Below, piece after piece: positions 29,597 through 40,742 of a stretch of 64,000 nt of DNA. The stretch comes from Mycobacterium sp. 852013-51886_SCH5428379 (GTDB lineage Bacteria; Actinomycetota; Actinomycetes; Mycobacteriales; Mycobacteriaceae), in contig NZ_LZSU01000011.1 of assembly GCF_001665575.1 (NCBI RefSeq), positions 62,001-126,000 on the forward strand. The letters run 5' to 3'. Numbering within the stretch: the first letter of the stretch is position 1; every line of letters starts with the position of its first letter. A program made the position numbers and the translations under genes. The notes beneath the pieces were generated by a model, which made no database searches, was not told the origin of the DNA, and saw nothing but the letters and a program-made list of their open reading frames with translations.

Positions 29597-30874
29597 ATGA
29601 CGTCTCTACTGCTCCACCACGCCACCCTGATCGACGGAACAGGCGCCGCCCCGGTGCCCGACGCGGCCGTGCTCGTCGAGGACGGCCGAATCCGATGGGC
29701 CGGGAAGGAGTCGCAGGCGCCCGCCACCGACGCCACCCGGATCGATCTCGGTGGGAACACCGTCTGCCCGGGCTTCTTCGACGTCCACGTGCACTTCAGC
29801 CTCCCGGGCGCCGGCGCCACCCCTCTCGACCGGGCGCTGAATCCGCCGTCGTACCAGTACTTTCAGTTGATCGACCGACTGCGGGTGACGCTGCACAACG
29901 GTGTCACCACCGCTCGCGATCTGATGGGTATCGACGCCGGAGTCCGGGACGCGGTCGCCCACGGCCTCATCGACGGTCCGCGTCTGTTGGTGGCGATCAA
30001 CATGATGAGCCAGACGTGCGGTCACGCCGACTTCCATCTGCCGTCCGGGATCGACCTGACGCCGATGATCGGCGGCTCTCTGGTCGACACCGTCGACGAC
30101 GCGCGACGGCGTACCCGCGAACTCATCGCCGCGGGCGCCGACGTCATCAAGGTGGCCTCCAGCGGAGGGGTGTCCTCCCCCAGCGACCAACCCGAATGGC
30201 TCGGAATGCGGCGCGAACTCATCGCCGCGGTGGTGGAAGAGGCCGCGGCCTACGGCCACAAGCGGGTGGCCGCCCACGCCATCGGCTACGCCGGCATCCA
30301 GGCCGCTGTTGAGGCGGGCGTCACCAGCATCGAGCACGGCTACCAACTCGACGATGCACTGCGCCGCACCATGGTCGAGCGCGACATGTACCTCGTTCCC
30401 ACCCTGCTGGAGACGATGGCGGAGGTGACGTCGTCACCGGCGGGCCGGGCCAAGAGCGCCCACTGGCACACGGTGGCGCACGAATCGATCGGCGCCTCGG
30501 TCGCGGCCGGGGTGAAGATCGCCGTCGGCACCGACGCCGGACTGAGCCCGGCCCACGGCACCAACCTCAAGGAGCTCGGTCTGCTGGTGCGCTTCGGCGG
30601 CCTCACCCCGCTGCAGGCGATCGTCGCGGGCACGCAGACGTCGGCCGAATTGTGCGGACTGGCGGAGACATTGGGCACGGTCGAAGCCGACAAGCTGGCC
30701 GACCTGGTTGTGGTGCGCGGCAACCCCCTCGACGACATCGATGCGCTCGGCGAACCCGACAACATCCTGCTCGTGCTCAAAGAGGGTAGGACGGCGATCG
30801 ACCGCGGCGGGTTCTTCAGCGCCGGCTCGGCAGCACCAGCAGCGCCGCCGCCAGGAAGCACAGCGCCCCGATGA
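29597..30874 (+). CDS. Amidohydrolase (imidazolonepropionase/prolidase-like)
   Basis: A 425-residue amidohydrolase. The HVHF metal motif follows PGFFDVHVHF; the likely carboxylated Lys is in DVIKVASSGG, then AHAIGYAGI and HGYQLDD give further His ligands, and GTDAGLSPAHG the catalytic Asp. It resembles the Xaa-Pro-dipeptidase-like and organophosphate/ochratoxin-type enzymes of this superfamily, so a cyclic amide or dipeptide is likely as substrate. ATG 29597 is used; the TTG at 29588 is only three codons earlier. Its last 59 bases overlap the convergent membrane-protein gene, and the C-terminal tail (SAAPAAPPPGSTAPR) is encoded there. Confidence 0.87.
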   Translation: MTSLLLHHATLIDGTGAAPVPDAAVLVEDGRIRWAGKESQAPATDATRIDLGGNTVCPGFFDVHVHFSLPGAGATPLDRALNPPSYQYFQLIDRLRVTLHNGVTTARDLMGIDAGVRDAVAHGLIDGPRLLVAINMMSQTCGHADFHLPSGIDLTPMIGGSLVDTVDDARRRTRELIAAGADVIKVASSGGVSSPSDQPEWLGMRRELIAAVVEEAAAYGHKRVAAHAIGYAGIQAAVEAGVTSIEHGYQLDDALRRTMVERDMYLVPTLLETMAEVTSSPAGRAKSAHWHTVAHESIGASVAAGVKIAVGTDAGLSPAHGTNLKELGLLVRFGGLTPLQAIVAGTQTSAELCGLAETLGTVEADKLADLVVVRGNPLDDIDALGEPDNILLVLKEGRTAIDRGGFFSAGSAAPAAPPPGSTAPR

Positions 30875-31388
30875 AGGTGCCGAGATTGGCCAGCAGCGCA
30901 TCCTCGGTCACCCCGGAGCTGCGCACGAACGCGCCCAGAGCCGAGATCCCGAACGCCACGCAGCCGATCATGTTGACCCACTGAGCCTGCCAGTCCCGGG
31001 ATGCGGGCGCGAGCGCGCCGACCGCGGCGGAAACCGCCACGATGCCGAGGACCCCGCTGACGAGGAACGCCACGGAGCCGGTGGCGTCGGGCGCCCACAC
31101 CAGCCGTCGCTCCTCGGTGACCGCGTGCGCCCACACCGCGGCCCCGGTGCTCACGTTGAACAGCAGCGTCCCGGCGAATTGCGTTGCCGCGCAATACCAG
31201 TCCATCGCCGTCTGCGAGCGCGCACGGTTCAGCTGAATCCACGCCGCGCTGGTGAAGAAGAACGAGCCCGCGAAGCACAGCGCGTTGGCCGCACCTGCCC
31301 CGGCGAGATGGGCGAACCCCGGCACCGTGGCGACCGCGAACAGCGAGGAGCCGATCACGAACAGCCAGCACTGCCGTGCCAGCGTCAC
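30816..31388 (-). CDS. Six-helix membrane protein (YrhK-like), co-transcribed with leuB
   Basis: A 190-residue protein with six clear hydrophobic segments (for example CWLFVIGSSLFAVATV, CAATQFAGTLLFNV, LVSGVLGIVAVSAAVG, NMIGCVAFGISALGAF). The WVNMIGCVAFGISAL stretch resembles the YrhK domain. Function unknown. Its GTG 31388 follows the leuB TAG with no gap, so it is the last gene of the serA-leuB run. Its 3' end overlaps the convergent amidohydrolase gene. Confidence 0.8.
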   Translation of the reverse strand: MTLARQCWLFVIGSSLFAVATVPGFAHLAGAGAANALCFAGSFFFTSAAWIQLNRARSQTAMDWYCAATQFAGTLLFNVSTGAAVWAHAVTEERRLVWAPDATGSVAFLVSGVLGIVAVSAAVGALAPASRDWQAQWVNMIGCVAFGISALGAFVRSSGVTEDALLANLGTFIGALCFLAAALLVLPSRR

Positions 31389-32411
31389 CTACAGCAGACC
31401 GACGATCCGGTCACCGACCGCACTCGTCGACAGGGGTTCGGCGGGTCGACTCGCCAGGTGCGCCTCGACCGCCCGGTCAACCCGCGCCGCAGCGTCGGTC
31501 TCGCCGATGTGGTTGAGCAGCAACGCCACTGACATGACAGCCGCGGTGGGATCCGCGATGCCCTGTCCGGCGATGTCGGGTGCGCTGCCGTGCACCGGCT
31601 CGAACATCGACGGGTTGGTGCGCGTCGCGTCGATGTTGCCGCTGGCGGCCAGCCCGATCCCACCGCATACTGCGGCGGCGAGGTCGGTGACGATGTCGCC
31701 GAACAGGTTGTCGGTGACGATCACGTCGAAGCGGCCCGGATCGGTGACCAGGTGGATCATCGCGGCGTCGACGTGCTGATACGCCACCTCGACGTCGGGG
31801 TACTCCGCGCCCACCTCAGCGACCACCCGGGACCACAGATTGCCCGCGAACGTCAACACATTCGTCTTGTGCACCAGCGTCAGATGCTTGCGCCGGGACT
31901 GCGCCCGGGCGAACGCATCTCGCACCACCCGCTCGACGCCGAACGCGGTGTTGACGCTGACCTCGGTGGCGACCTCGTGCGGGGTGCCGATGCGCAGGGC
32001 GCCGCCATTGCCGGTGTAGGGGCCCTCGGTGCCCTCGCGCACGACGACGAAGTCGATGCCGGACACCCCGGACAGCGGGCTCGCCACGCCCGGGTAGAGC
32101 CGGCCCGGGCGCAGGTTCACGTGGTGATCCAGCGCGAACCGCAGTTTCAGCAGCAGCCCGCGCTCGAGGACCCCGCTGGGCACCGACGGATCACCGATCG
32201 CGCCGAGCAGGATGGCGTCGTAGCCGCGGAGCTCTTCGATGGTCTGCTCGGTGAGCAGTTCACCGGTCGCGTGGTAGCGGCGGGCGCCCAGGTCGTATTC
32301 GCTGCGCTCCACGCCGGGGAGCACTGCGTCGAGGACCTTGAGTGCTTCGGCGATGACCTCGGGGCCGATGCCGTCGCCGCCGATGACAGCCAGTTTGATT
32401 GTTGATGTCAT
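31389..32411 (-). CDS. leuB: 3-isopropylmalate dehydrogenase
   Basis: A 340-residue LeuB: oxidative decarboxylation of 3-isopropylmalate with NAD+. It shows [17 protein letters not shown], the substrate-binding region [20 protein letters not shown], the catalytic Lys in VHKTNVL, and metal Asp residues in [13 protein letters not shown]. The ATG overlaps the serA stop (ATGA), so it is translationally coupled; the six-helix membrane-protein gene follows. Confidence 0.97.
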   Translation of the reverse strand: MTSTIKLAVIGGDGIGPEVIAEALKVLDAVLPGVERSEYDLGARRYHATGELLTEQTIEELRGYDAILLGAIGDPSVPSGVLERGLLLKLRFALDHHVNLRPGRLYPGVASPLSGVSGIDFVVVREGTEGPYTGNGGALRIGTPHEVATEVSVNTAFGVERVVRDAFARAQSRRKHLTLVHKTNVLTFAGNLWSRVVAEVGAEYPDVEVAYQHVDAAMIHLVTDPGRFDVIVTDNLFGDIVTDLAAAVCGGIGLAASGNIDATRTNPSMFEPVHGSAPDIAGQGIADPTAAVMSVALLLNHIGETDAAARVDRAVEAHLASRPAEPLSTSAVGDRIVGLL

Positions 32412-33994
32412 GTCAGATCGACCACTTCCAGCCGGTTGGCGCCGACGGCGTCGGCGATCGCGGTCCGAAGATCCGCGGGGACGTCGCGGTCCAGGCGCAG
32501 CAGGATCGTGGCGCTGGGCCCTTCTGCGTCCTGGCTGAGCTGTGCGGCCAGGATGTTGACGTCCGCACCGCCGAGCAGCGTGCCGATCTTGCCGAGTGCG
32601 CCCGGCTGGTCGGCGTAGTTGACGATCAGGTTCACGCCCTCGGCGCGCAGATCGAAGTTGCGGCCATTGATCTGCACGATCTTCTGAACCTGCTGGGGCC
32701 CGGACAGCGTGCCCGCGACGTTGGTCACCGACCCGTCGGCGGCCACGGCGCGCACGTCGACCACGCTGCGGTGGTTCGGGCTCTCCGAGGCGGTCGTGAG
32801 TTCCGACTGGACGCCGCGCTCGGTGGCCAGTGCCGGTGCGTTCACGAAGGTGACCTGCTGATCGGTCACCGTGGAGAACAGCCCGCGCAACGCGGAGAGT
32901 TTGAGGATCTCGACGTCCTCCGCGGCGAGCTCACCGCACACCCGCACCGACAGCGTCGTCGTGGGATCGGTGGCCAGCGCACCGGCCAGCACGCCGAGCT
33001 TGCGGACCAGGTCGAGCCAGGGGGCGACCTCCTCCCCGACGGCGCCGCCACCGACGTTGACCGCGTCGGGCACGAACTCGCCGGCCAGCGCGAGGCGGAC
33101 GCTGGCGGCCACGTCGGTGCCCGCCCGGTCCTGCGCTTCCGCGGTCGACGCACCGAGGTGCGGGGTGACGACGACCTGCGGCAGCTCGAACAGCGGGCTG
33201 TCGGTGCACGGTTCGGTGGCGAAGACGTCCAGACCGGCAGCCCGGACATGACCGCTGGTGATGGCATCGGCGAGCGCCTGCTCGTCGATCAGACCGCCGC
33301 GGGCGGCGTTGACGATGATCACGCCGGGCTTCGTCTTGGCCAGGGTGTCCTTGCCGAACAGGCCGGCGGTCTCCTTGGTCTTGGGCAGGTGGACCGAGAT
33401 GAAGTCGGCGCGGGCCAGCAACTCGTCGAGCGTCAGCAGCTCGATACCGAGCTGGGCGGCGCGTGCCGCGGAGACGTAGGGGTCGTAGGCCACGACGTGG
33501 GTGCCGAACGCCGCGAGGCGCTGGGCGACGAGTTGACCGATGCGGCCCAGCCCGACGACGCCGACGGTCTTACCGAAGATCTCGGTGCCGGAGAACGACG
33601 ACCGCTTCCAGGTGTGCTCGCGCAGCGTGGCGTCGGCCGCGGGCACCTGTCGGGCTGCGGACAGCAGCAGCGCCACGGCGTGTTCGGCGGCGCTGTGGAT
33701 GTTCGACGTCGGCGCGTTGACCACCAGCACACCGCGGGCGGTGGCGGCGTCGACGTCGACGTTGTCCAGCCCCACGCCGGCGCGCGCGACGATCTTCAGC
33801 TTGGGGGCCGCGGCCAGCACCTCGGCGTCGACCGTGGTCGCCGACCGCACCAGCAGGGCGTCGGCCTCGGGGACGGCGGCCAGCAGCTTCGGCCGGTCCG
33901 GGCCGTCGACCCACCGGACTTCCACCTGGTCACCGAGGGCGGCGACGGTGCTTTCCGCGAGCTTGTCGGCAATCAATACAACAGGGAGAGTCAC
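32408..33994 (-). CDS. serA: D-3-phosphoglycerate dehydrogenase
   Basis: A 528-residue SerA of the long actinobacterial type. Substrate and nucleotide domains carry [14 protein letters not shown] and the catalytic Arg/Glu/His ([31 protein letters not shown]). After them come the intervening ASB domain and a C-terminal ACT domain ([22 protein letters not shown]) through which serine inhibits. It begins serine synthesis. Start GTG 33994, giving [13 protein letters not shown]. First gene of the serA-leuB-membrane protein operon. Confidence 0.97.
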   Translation of the reverse strand: MTLPVVLIADKLAESTVAALGDQVEVRWVDGPDRPKLLAAVPEADALLVRSATTVDAEVLAAAPKLKIVARAGVGLDNVDVDAATARGVLVVNAPTSNIHSAAEHAVALLLSAARQVPAADATLREHTWKRSSFSGTEIFGKTVGVVGLGRIGQLVAQRLAAFGTHVVAYDPYVSAARAAQLGIELLTLDELLARADFISVHLPKTKETAGLFGKDTLAKTKPGVIIVNAARGGLIDEQALADAITSGHVRAAGLDVFATEPCTDSPLFELPQVVVTPHLGASTAEAQDRAGTDVAASVRLALAGEFVPDAVNVGGGAVGEEVAPWLDLVRKLGVLAGALATDPTTTLSVRVCGELAAEDVEILKLSALRGLFSTVTDQQVTFVNAPALATERGVQSELTTASESPNHRSVVDVRAVAADGSVTNVAGTLSGPQQVQKIVQINGRNFDLRAEGVNLIVNYADQPGALGKIGTLLGGADVNILAAQLSQDAEGPSATILLRLDRDVPADLRTAIADAVGANRLEVVDLT

Positions 33995-34026
33995 GCGGTC
34001 AGCCTAATGGGCTTGAATATCGAGGT

Positions 34027-34096
34027 GGCGGGCAGGAGCGCAGCGACCGGGGTGATGAGGCGGCGGGCAGGAGCGGCGGGAGTCGGGGTGACGAAG
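34027..34096. repeat. 35-base imperfect tandem repeat in the serA/FAD-oxidoreductase gap
   Basis: Two units start GGCGGGCAGGAGCG at 34027 and 34062 and share GGGGTGA near the end; the second differs in the middle (CAGCGACC replaced by GCGGGAGT). They belong to the same GAGCGNAGCGA family as 11341 and the copy in gatC. They fill most of the divergent gap, ahead of GTG 34096. Confidence 0.75.
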
Positions 34097-35544
34097 TGGA
34101 CGTGACCGTCGTGGGCAGTGGCCCCAACGGATTGGCCGCCGCGGTGATCTGCGCGCGGGCCGGGTTGTCGGTGCGCGTGATGGAGGCGCAGCCGACGCCC
34201 GGCGGCGGGGCGCGCAGTGCGGTGGACCCCGACTTCCCCGGCGTTCTGCACGACGTGTGCTCGGCGGTGCATCCGCTCGGGGTGGCGTCCCCGTTCTTCG
34301 CGGAGTTCGATCTGGCCGCCCGCGGTGTCTCGCTGGTCGCGCCGGAAGTGTCCTACGCCAATCCGCTGCCCGGCCGGCCGGCGGCCGTGGCCTACCGGTC
34401 GCTGGACCGCACGTGCGCCGAACTGGACGACGGCCGGTCGTGGCTCGGGCTGTTCGGCCCGCTCGTCGACCACGTCGACGGGGTGCTCGGCTTCTTCCTC
34501 GGCGACAAGCGGTCTCTGCCACCGGATCTGCCGACCACCGTGCGGACCGGCCTGCGGGTGCTCGCCCACGGCAGTGCGCTGTGGGGGTCGCTGCGCGGCG
34601 AGGACGCCCGCGCGCTGTTCACCGGCGTCGGTGCGCACGCGATCCACACCGTGCCGTCACCGGTGAACAGCGGTGCGGGGCTGATGCTCGGCACCGTCGC
34701 GCACACCGCGGGCTGGCCGGTGCCGGTGGGCGGCACCCAGACGATCACCGACGCACTGATCGCCGACCTGGTGGCGCACGGCGGAGAGCTGGTGCTCGGT
34801 GAACCGGTCACCACGCCGCCCGACGGCGTGGCGATCTACGACACTGCACCCACCGCGCTGTTGGGCGTCTACGGCGATGCGGTGCCGCCTCGGTACGCCC
34901 GGGCGCTGCGGCGCTACCGGTTCGGGCCGGGCATCTGCAAGGTCGACTTCGTGCTGAGCGGGGAGATCCCGTGGCGGGATCCGCGGGTGGCGAACGCCGC
35001 CACGGTGCACATGGGCGGCTCCCGGGCGCAGATGGCCCATGCCGAACGCGAGATCGCCTCCGGTCGGCATGCGCCGTGGCCGATGACGCTGGCGTCGCTG
35101 CCGCATCTGGCCGACCCGTCGCGCGTGGACGCGCAGGGCCGCCGCCCGCTGTGGACGTATGCGCATGTGCCGTCCGGATCGCACGCCGATCTCACCGAGA
35201 CGATCACGTCGCTGTTCGAGGGCGCCGCCCCCGGCTTCCGCGATCTCGTCGTCGCCGCACGATGCGTGCCGGCCGCACAGATGTCGCTGCACAACGCCAA
35301 CTACGTCGGCGGCGACATCATCGTCGGCGGGGCCACCCTGGCCGGTGCGATGATCGGCCCCACCCCGCGCCTCGACCCGTGGACCACGCCGATCCCGAAG
35401 GCCTACCTGTGTTCGTCGGCCACGCCACCCGGCACCGGGGTGCACGGGATGGCCGGCTACTACGCGGCCCGTACAGTGCTGCGCCGCGAGTTCGGCGTCA
35501 AGACGCTGCCGAACCTCGCCCCCAAAAACGCGAAGTCGGTGTAG
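34096..35544 (+). CDS. FAD-dependent phytoene-desaturase-like oxidoreductase (Rv2997-like)
   Basis: A 482-residue flavoprotein of the carotenoid-desaturase/amine-oxidase type. The FAD dinucleotide motif is VVGSGPNGLAAAVICARAG directly after the start; GGGARSAV and a late PGTGVHGMAGYYAARTVLR FAD segment follow. Its substrate is unknown; M. tuberculosis Rv2997 is annotated only as an oxidoreductase. The start is GTG 34096, since VDVTVVGSGPNG gives the usual spacing for the FAD motif. The end of the gene lies inside the hairpin at 35536. Confidence 0.87.
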   Translation: MDVTVVGSGPNGLAAAVICARAGLSVRVMEAQPTPGGGARSAVDPDFPGVLHDVCSAVHPLGVASPFFAEFDLAARGVSLVAPEVSYANPLPGRPAAVAYRSLDRTCAELDDGRSWLGLFGPLVDHVDGVLGFFLGDKRSLPPDLPTTVRTGLRVLAHGSALWGSLRGEDARALFTGVGAHAIHTVPSPVNSGAGLMLGTVAHTAGWPVPVGGTQTITDALIADLVAHGGELVLGEPVTTPPDGVAIYDTAPTALLGVYGDAVPPRYARALRRYRFGPGICKVDFVLSGEIPWRDPRVANAATVHMGGSRAQMAHAEREIASGRHAPWPMTLASLPHLADPSRVDAQGRRPLWTYAHVPSGSHADLTETITSLFEGAAPGFRDLVVAARCVPAAQMSLHNANYVGGDIIVGGATLAGAMIGPTPRLDPWTTPIPKAYLCSSATPPGTGVHGMAGYYAARTVLRREFGVKTLPNLAPKNAKSV

Positions 35545-35576
35545 TTGGTCGCGTCCAGCGCAACCAACTACACCGA
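35536..35576. terminator. Long hairpin between the FAD oxidoreductase and ilvC
   Basis: Perfect 14-base arms (35536-35549 and 35563-35576) enclose a 13-base loop that has a further CGC/GCG pairing. It lies between convergent genes and includes the TAG of the plus-strand gene. No strong U-run follows, so termination could be of the low-U actinobacterial type. Confidence 0.7.
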
Positions 35577-35589
35577 ATTCGGAAAAGAA

Positions 35590-37166
<1,577 letters not shown>

Positions 37167-37197
37167 CAGAATTCTCTCTTCTTCGCGCAAGCGCTCA

Positions 37198-39057
37198 TCA
37201 GGCATGCCCCTCTTCGTTCTCGTCGAACAGCGGCCGGATGTCGCGCGCGGCCATGATCTCGTCGTTGCTGGTGCCTGCGGCGACCATCGGCCACACCTGC
37301 GCATCGGCGCCCACGGTGAAATCGATGACCACGGGACGGTCGTTGATCGCCTGTGCCTGCTTGATCACGTCGACGACGTCTTCTTCTCGCTCGCAACGCA
37401 ATCCGACACAGCCCAGCGCCTCGGCCAGCTTCACGAAGTCGGGGATGCGGTGCGAGTGGGTGGACAGGTTCGTCTGGCTGTAGCGCTCCTCGTAGAACAG
37501 CGTCTGCCACTGCCGGACCATGCCCAGGTTGCCGTTGTTGATCAGCGCCACCTTGATCGGGATGCCCTCGATCGCGCAGGTCGCCAGCTCCTGGTTGGTC
37601 ATCTGGAAGCAGCCGTCACCGTCGATCGCCCACACCTCGGCGTCCGGGCGGCCCATCTTGGCGCCCATCGCCCCGGGCACGGCGTACCCCATGGTGCCCA
37701 GCCCGCCTGAGTTCAGCCACGTCTTGGGCTTCTCGTAGGAGATGAACTGCGCCGCCCACATCTGATGCTGTCCGACGCCGGCGACGTAGATCGCGTCCGG
37801 ACCGGCCAGCTTGCCCAGCTGCTCGATGACGTACTCGGGCGAGAGGCTGCCGTCGCTCTGCGGGCCGTAGCTCAGCGGGTAGGTCGACTGCACTCCACGC
37901 AGATACGACCACCAGCTGTCGAGCGCCAGGCTCACGTTGTCGCGGCGCAGCGCCTCGATCAGCTCGACGATCACGGCCTTGACATCACCCACGATCGGGA
38001 CGTCGGCGTGGCGGTTCTTGCCGATCTCGGCGGGGTCGATGTCGGCGTGGATCACCTTGGCGTCCGGGGCGAACGAGTCGAGCTGACCGGTCACCCGGTC
38101 GTCGAAGCGGGTGCCCAGCGCGATCAGCAGATCGCTCTTCTGCAGGGCCGCCACCGCGGAGACCGTCCCGTGCATCCCCGGCATGCCCATGTTCTGCGGG
38201 TGGCTGTCGGGGAACGCGCCGCGGGCCATCAGGGTGGTCACCACGGGGATGCCGGTCAGTTCGGCCAGCTCGAACAGCTCGTCGCTGGCCTCGCCCCGGA
38301 TGATGCCGCCGCCGACGTAGAGCACCGGCTTGCGCGCTGCGGCGATCAGTTTGGCCGCCTCGCGGATCTGCCGGTTGTGCGGTTTGGTGTTCGGCTTGTA
38401 CCCGGGCAGGTCGATCTGCGGCGGCCAGCTGAAGGTGCACTGTCCCTGCAGGATGTCCTTGGGGATGTCGACGAGCACGGCACCGGGCCGTCCGGTCTTG
38501 GCGATGTGGAACGCCTCGGCCAGCGCGCGTGCGATGTCGTCGCCGTTGCGGACCAGGAAGTTGTGCTTGGTGATCGGCATGGTGATGCCGGAGATGTCGG
38601 CTTCCTGGAAGGCGTCGGTGCCGATCAGGCCGCGGCCGACCTGTCCGGTGATCGCCACGACGGGGATCGAGTCCATCTGCGCATCGGCCAACGGGGTCAC
38701 CAGGTTGGTCGCGCCGGGACCCGAGGTGGCCATCATGACGCCGACCTTGCCGGTGGCGTGCGCGTAGCCGCTGGCGGCGTGACCGGCGCCCTGCTCGTGA
38801 CGCACCAGCACGTGGCGCAGCTTCTGGGAATCGAAGAGCGGGTCGTAGACCGGCAGCACCGCACCGCCGGGGATGCCGAAGATGGTGTCGACGTCGAGTT
38901 CCTCGAGCGATCGGATCACCGCCTGGGCGCCCGTCATCTGTTCGGGGGCCAGCGTGCGGGGCCGTACCGTCTTGGGGCTGGTCGACTGGACGGCCGACAC
39001 GGCCTGCTCGGTGTCGGGCGGTGTGGCGTGCGGTGTTCGCGTGGTCGGTGCGCTCAC
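37198..39057 (-). CDS. ilvB: Acetolactate synthase catalytic subunit
   Basis: A 619-residue TPP enzyme that condenses two pyruvates (or pyruvate with 2-oxobutyrate). The cofactor Glu lies in [15 protein letters not shown], and the TPP motif is [29 protein letters not shown]. It is the herbicide target AHAS. A Pro/Thr-rich N-terminal tail of about 40 residues precedes the enzyme. The start GTG 39057 is preceded by an AAGAGGAC site. Expression is expected to be controlled by the attenuator at 39108-39263. Confidence 0.97.
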   Translation of the reverse strand: MSAPTTRTPHATPPDTEQAVSAVQSTSPKTVRPRTLAPEQMTGAQAVIRSLEELDVDTIFGIPGGAVLPVYDPLFDSQKLRHVLVRHEQGAGHAASGYAHATGKVGVMMATSGPGATNLVTPLADAQMDSIPVVAITGQVGRGLIGTDAFQEADISGITMPITKHNFLVRNGDDIARALAEAFHIAKTGRPGAVLVDIPKDILQGQCTFSWPPQIDLPGYKPNTKPHNRQIREAAKLIAAARKPVLYVGGGIIRGEASDELFELAELTGIPVVTTLMARGAFPDSHPQNMGMPGMHGTVSAVAALQKSDLLIALGTRFDDRVTGQLDSFAPDAKVIHADIDPAEIGKNRHADVPIVGDVKAVIVELIEALRRDNVSLALDSWWSYLRGVQSTYPLSYGPQSDGSLSPEYVIEQLGKLAGPDAIYVAGVGQHQMWAAQFISYEKPKTWLNSGGLGTMGYAVPGAMGAKMGRPDAEVWAIDGDGCFQMTNQELATCAIEGIPIKVALINNGNLGMVRQWQTLFYEERYSQTNLSTHSHRIPDFVKLAEALGCVGLRCEREEDVVDVIKQAQAINDRPVVIDFTVGADAQVWPMVAAGTSNDEIMAARDIRPLFDENEEGHA

Positions 39058-39107
39058 GGTGTCCTCTTGTCGGTTCTTCTCTGTGGTTTGACGCGTTCTC
39101 GGGCAAG

Positions 39108-39155
39108 AAAAAACCCCCGACAGCGGGCCGCTGTTCGAGGGTGGCGCGTCGATGC
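39108..39155 (-). promoter_or_regulatory. ilvBNC transcription attenuator
   Basis: The terminator part has arms CCCTCGAACAGCG and CGCTGTCGGGGG around a 3-base loop and six U (39113-39108). Just upstream, 39155-39142 is complementary, with one G-U pair, to 39200-39187, the codons right after the Val-Val-Val-Ile run of the leader peptide. Together these form the usual ribosome-mediated attenuator pattern: slow decoding of Val/Ile codons would change the folding and let RNA polymerase continue into ilvB. The fold was judged by eye. Confidence 0.8.
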
Positions 39156-39161
39156 TGGTTG

Positions 39162-39263
39162 CTATGCCCGGCAGGGGGCCAGCGCGGCATCAACGCGCCA
39201 ACCGATTACTACTACCGATGTCGGCGCCGGAGCGCCTCCGTCGAGCATCCCCAGCGACTGCAT
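39162..39263 (-). CDS. ilvB leader peptide (33 aa)
   Basis: A short frame too small for normal gene finding: ATG 39263, then [20 protein letters not shown] at codons 17-20 (39215-39204), and stop TAG at 39162. The three consecutive GTA codons and ATC are the control codons of an attenuator. A possible promoter (TTGACC, 18-base spacer, TACCGT) is only about 8 bases upstream of the ATG, so the transcript would be nearly leaderless. Attenuators of this kind have been predicted before for actinobacterial ilvB genes. Confidence 0.85.
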   Translation of the reverse strand: MQSLGMLDGGAPAPTSVVVIGWRVDAALAPCRA

Positions 39264-39271
39264 AGCACTCG

Positions 39272-39301
39272 ACGGTAGCCTCCGCACAGCTCAAAGGTCA
39301 A
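39272..39301 (-). promoter_or_regulatory. Likely promoter of the ilv leader and operon
   Basis: TTGACC (39301-39296) and TACCGT (39277-39272) are 18 bases apart on the minus strand. Initiation at about 39265 would put the leader ATG (39263) at the very 5' end. Confidence 0.55.
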
Positions 39302-39340
39302 ATTGCGGCCCTGCCCGCCCGCGGTGCCAGAATCGGAGAG

Positions 39341-39784
39341 GTGAGCTCTTCTTCCTCATCCGCATCAAGGCCCGCATCAGGGCCCGTATCGAGGCCCGCC
39401 GGCTCCGCATCCCCGGCCCCGACCGTCATCCGGATCTCGCCGATGGCGCACGTGGCCGTCGGGTTCTTCACACTCGGTCTGATGTCGCTGGTGCTGGCCA
39501 ATCCGCGGGTGTTCACCGTGCTGCTGGTGCTCCCGGTGCTCGCGTCGGCGCTGATCATGCGACTGCGCACCGTCGCCGACGCCGACGGCGTCACCGCCCG
39601 CAGGCTGCTGGGCCGCCGCAGGCTGGCCTGGGAGGACATCGAAGGGCTGCGCTTCGACCGGGGTTCCTGGGCGAAGGCGACCCTCGCCGACGGCACCGAC
39701 GTGACGCTGCCCGCGGTCACCTTCGGCACGCTGCCCCAACTCACCGCCGCCAGCGCGGGCCGGGTGCCCAACCCGTACCGCTGA
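39341..39784 (+). CDS. PH-domain membrane protein (Cfp6-like)
   Basis: A 147-residue protein. After a Ser/Pro/Ala-rich tail (about 30 residues) come two hydrophobic helices (about 37-70, VAVGFFTLGLMSLVL, LLVLPVLASALIM) and a C-terminal PH-like domain with [18 protein letters not shown] and LPAVTFGTLP. It is the Rv3004 (Cfp6) homologue of unknown function. Start GTG 39341, immediately after GGAGAG, which is too close for a normal ribosome site, so leaderless translation is possible. It is divergent from the ilv operon and converges on the DoxX gene. Confidence 0.82.
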   Translation: MSSSSSSASRPASGPVSRPAGSASPAPTVIRISPMAHVAVGFFTLGLMSLVLANPRVFTVLLVLPVLASALIMRLRTVADADGVTARRLLGRRRLAWEDIEGLRFDRGSWAKATLADGTDVTLPAVTFGTLPQLTAASAGRVPNPYR

Positions 39785-39792
39785 ACCCAGGG

Positions 39793-40626
39793 TCAGGCCA
39801 GCGGGTTGGCCCCGTTGAGCAGCACCCAGACACCGACACCCAGACCGATGCCGAGCAGTAGCGCGACGACCGAGCCCACGAATGGCCTGCGGGCCCAGCC
39901 TCTGCCGGCGTCGAAGCCGTAGCGGCCCGGCCCGGTCAGGATGATCGCCACGGTCACCACGATGAGCGTCACCTGGAACTCACGACCGCCCGGCAGGAAG
40001 AACGCGAACCCGTTGCCCTCCGCGCTCATGGTCGCGAGCAATTCGTTGATCAGATACGCCAGCGCGACGGCCGCGGCGGCCGGGGTGAACAAGCCCAGGA
40101 GCAGCAAGAGCCCGGCGCCGATCTGGCCGAAGGCAGCGACGTAGGTGACGAGGCCCGCGTACTGGTAGCCGGCCTCGGTAAGGGTGTCCTGCAGGTTCGT
40201 CAGCCCGCTGCCACCCCACAGGCCGAACGCCTGACGCAAGCCGTGCGCGATCAGCAGGATGCCCAGTCCGACGCGCAGCAGCATCAGGCCCAGATCCTGG
40301 GTGCCGCGCCGACCCGCGGCCTTGAGGCGATCCTCGGCGAACGGGTCGTATCCGACCTCGGCCGGATCTGCGCCGTAATGACCCATCGGGTGGCCGTTCC
40401 CGGGCTGCACGTACGGCAGCGGTTCGGGATCGTTCAGCAGGGGGTAGACCGGTTGCGCCGGAGCGCCCTTGTTCGCATCCCAGCGCGGGATCGCCGTGGT
40501 CTCGAAGTCGCCGCCGTAGCTCGCCGACGGCAGATCGTCCTCCGGGTCGACCAGGCTCGCCGTCGAAGGCCGGGCCGGATCGTCGGGCCGTTGCCAGGCG
40601 CGCGCGTCCTGGGATTGACTGGTCAC
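39793..40626 (-). CDS. DoxX-family membrane protein (Rv3005c-like)
   Basis: A 277-residue protein. The first 105 or so residues are a polar, Pro/Asp-rich cytoplasmic region; four hydrophobic helices of the DoxX domain follow (LMLLRVGLGILLIAHGLRQAFGLW, VAAFGQIGAGLLLLLGLF, VALAYLINELLATM, VTLIVVTVAIILTG) and a fifth helix at the C-terminus. In M. tuberculosis Rv3005c (DoxX) acts with SseA and SodA in a membrane oxidoreductase complex that protects from redox stress. Start GTG 40626. It is divergent from lppZ. Confidence 0.88.
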   Translation of the reverse strand: MTSQSQDARAWQRPDDPARPSTASLVDPEDDLPSASYGGDFETTAIPRWDANKGAPAQPVYPLLNDPEPLPYVQPGNGHPMGHYGADPAEVGYDPFAEDRLKAAGRRGTQDLGLMLLRVGLGILLIAHGLRQAFGLWGGSGLTNLQDTLTEAGYQYAGLVTYVAAFGQIGAGLLLLLGLFTPAAAAVALAYLINELLATMSAEGNGFAFFLPGGREFQVTLIVVTVAIILTGPGRYGFDAGRGWARRPFVGSVVALLLGIGLGVGVWVLLNGANPLA

Positions 40627-40742
40627 GCCTGACAGGGTAAGTGCAGATCATCGTGGAACCGCGCATTTGCCACGGCGCTTCGGTCACGGTCTGGTAGAGG
40701 AGCCGTGGCGCGGGGCGCAGCACGATCCGTAACCTTGCCACC

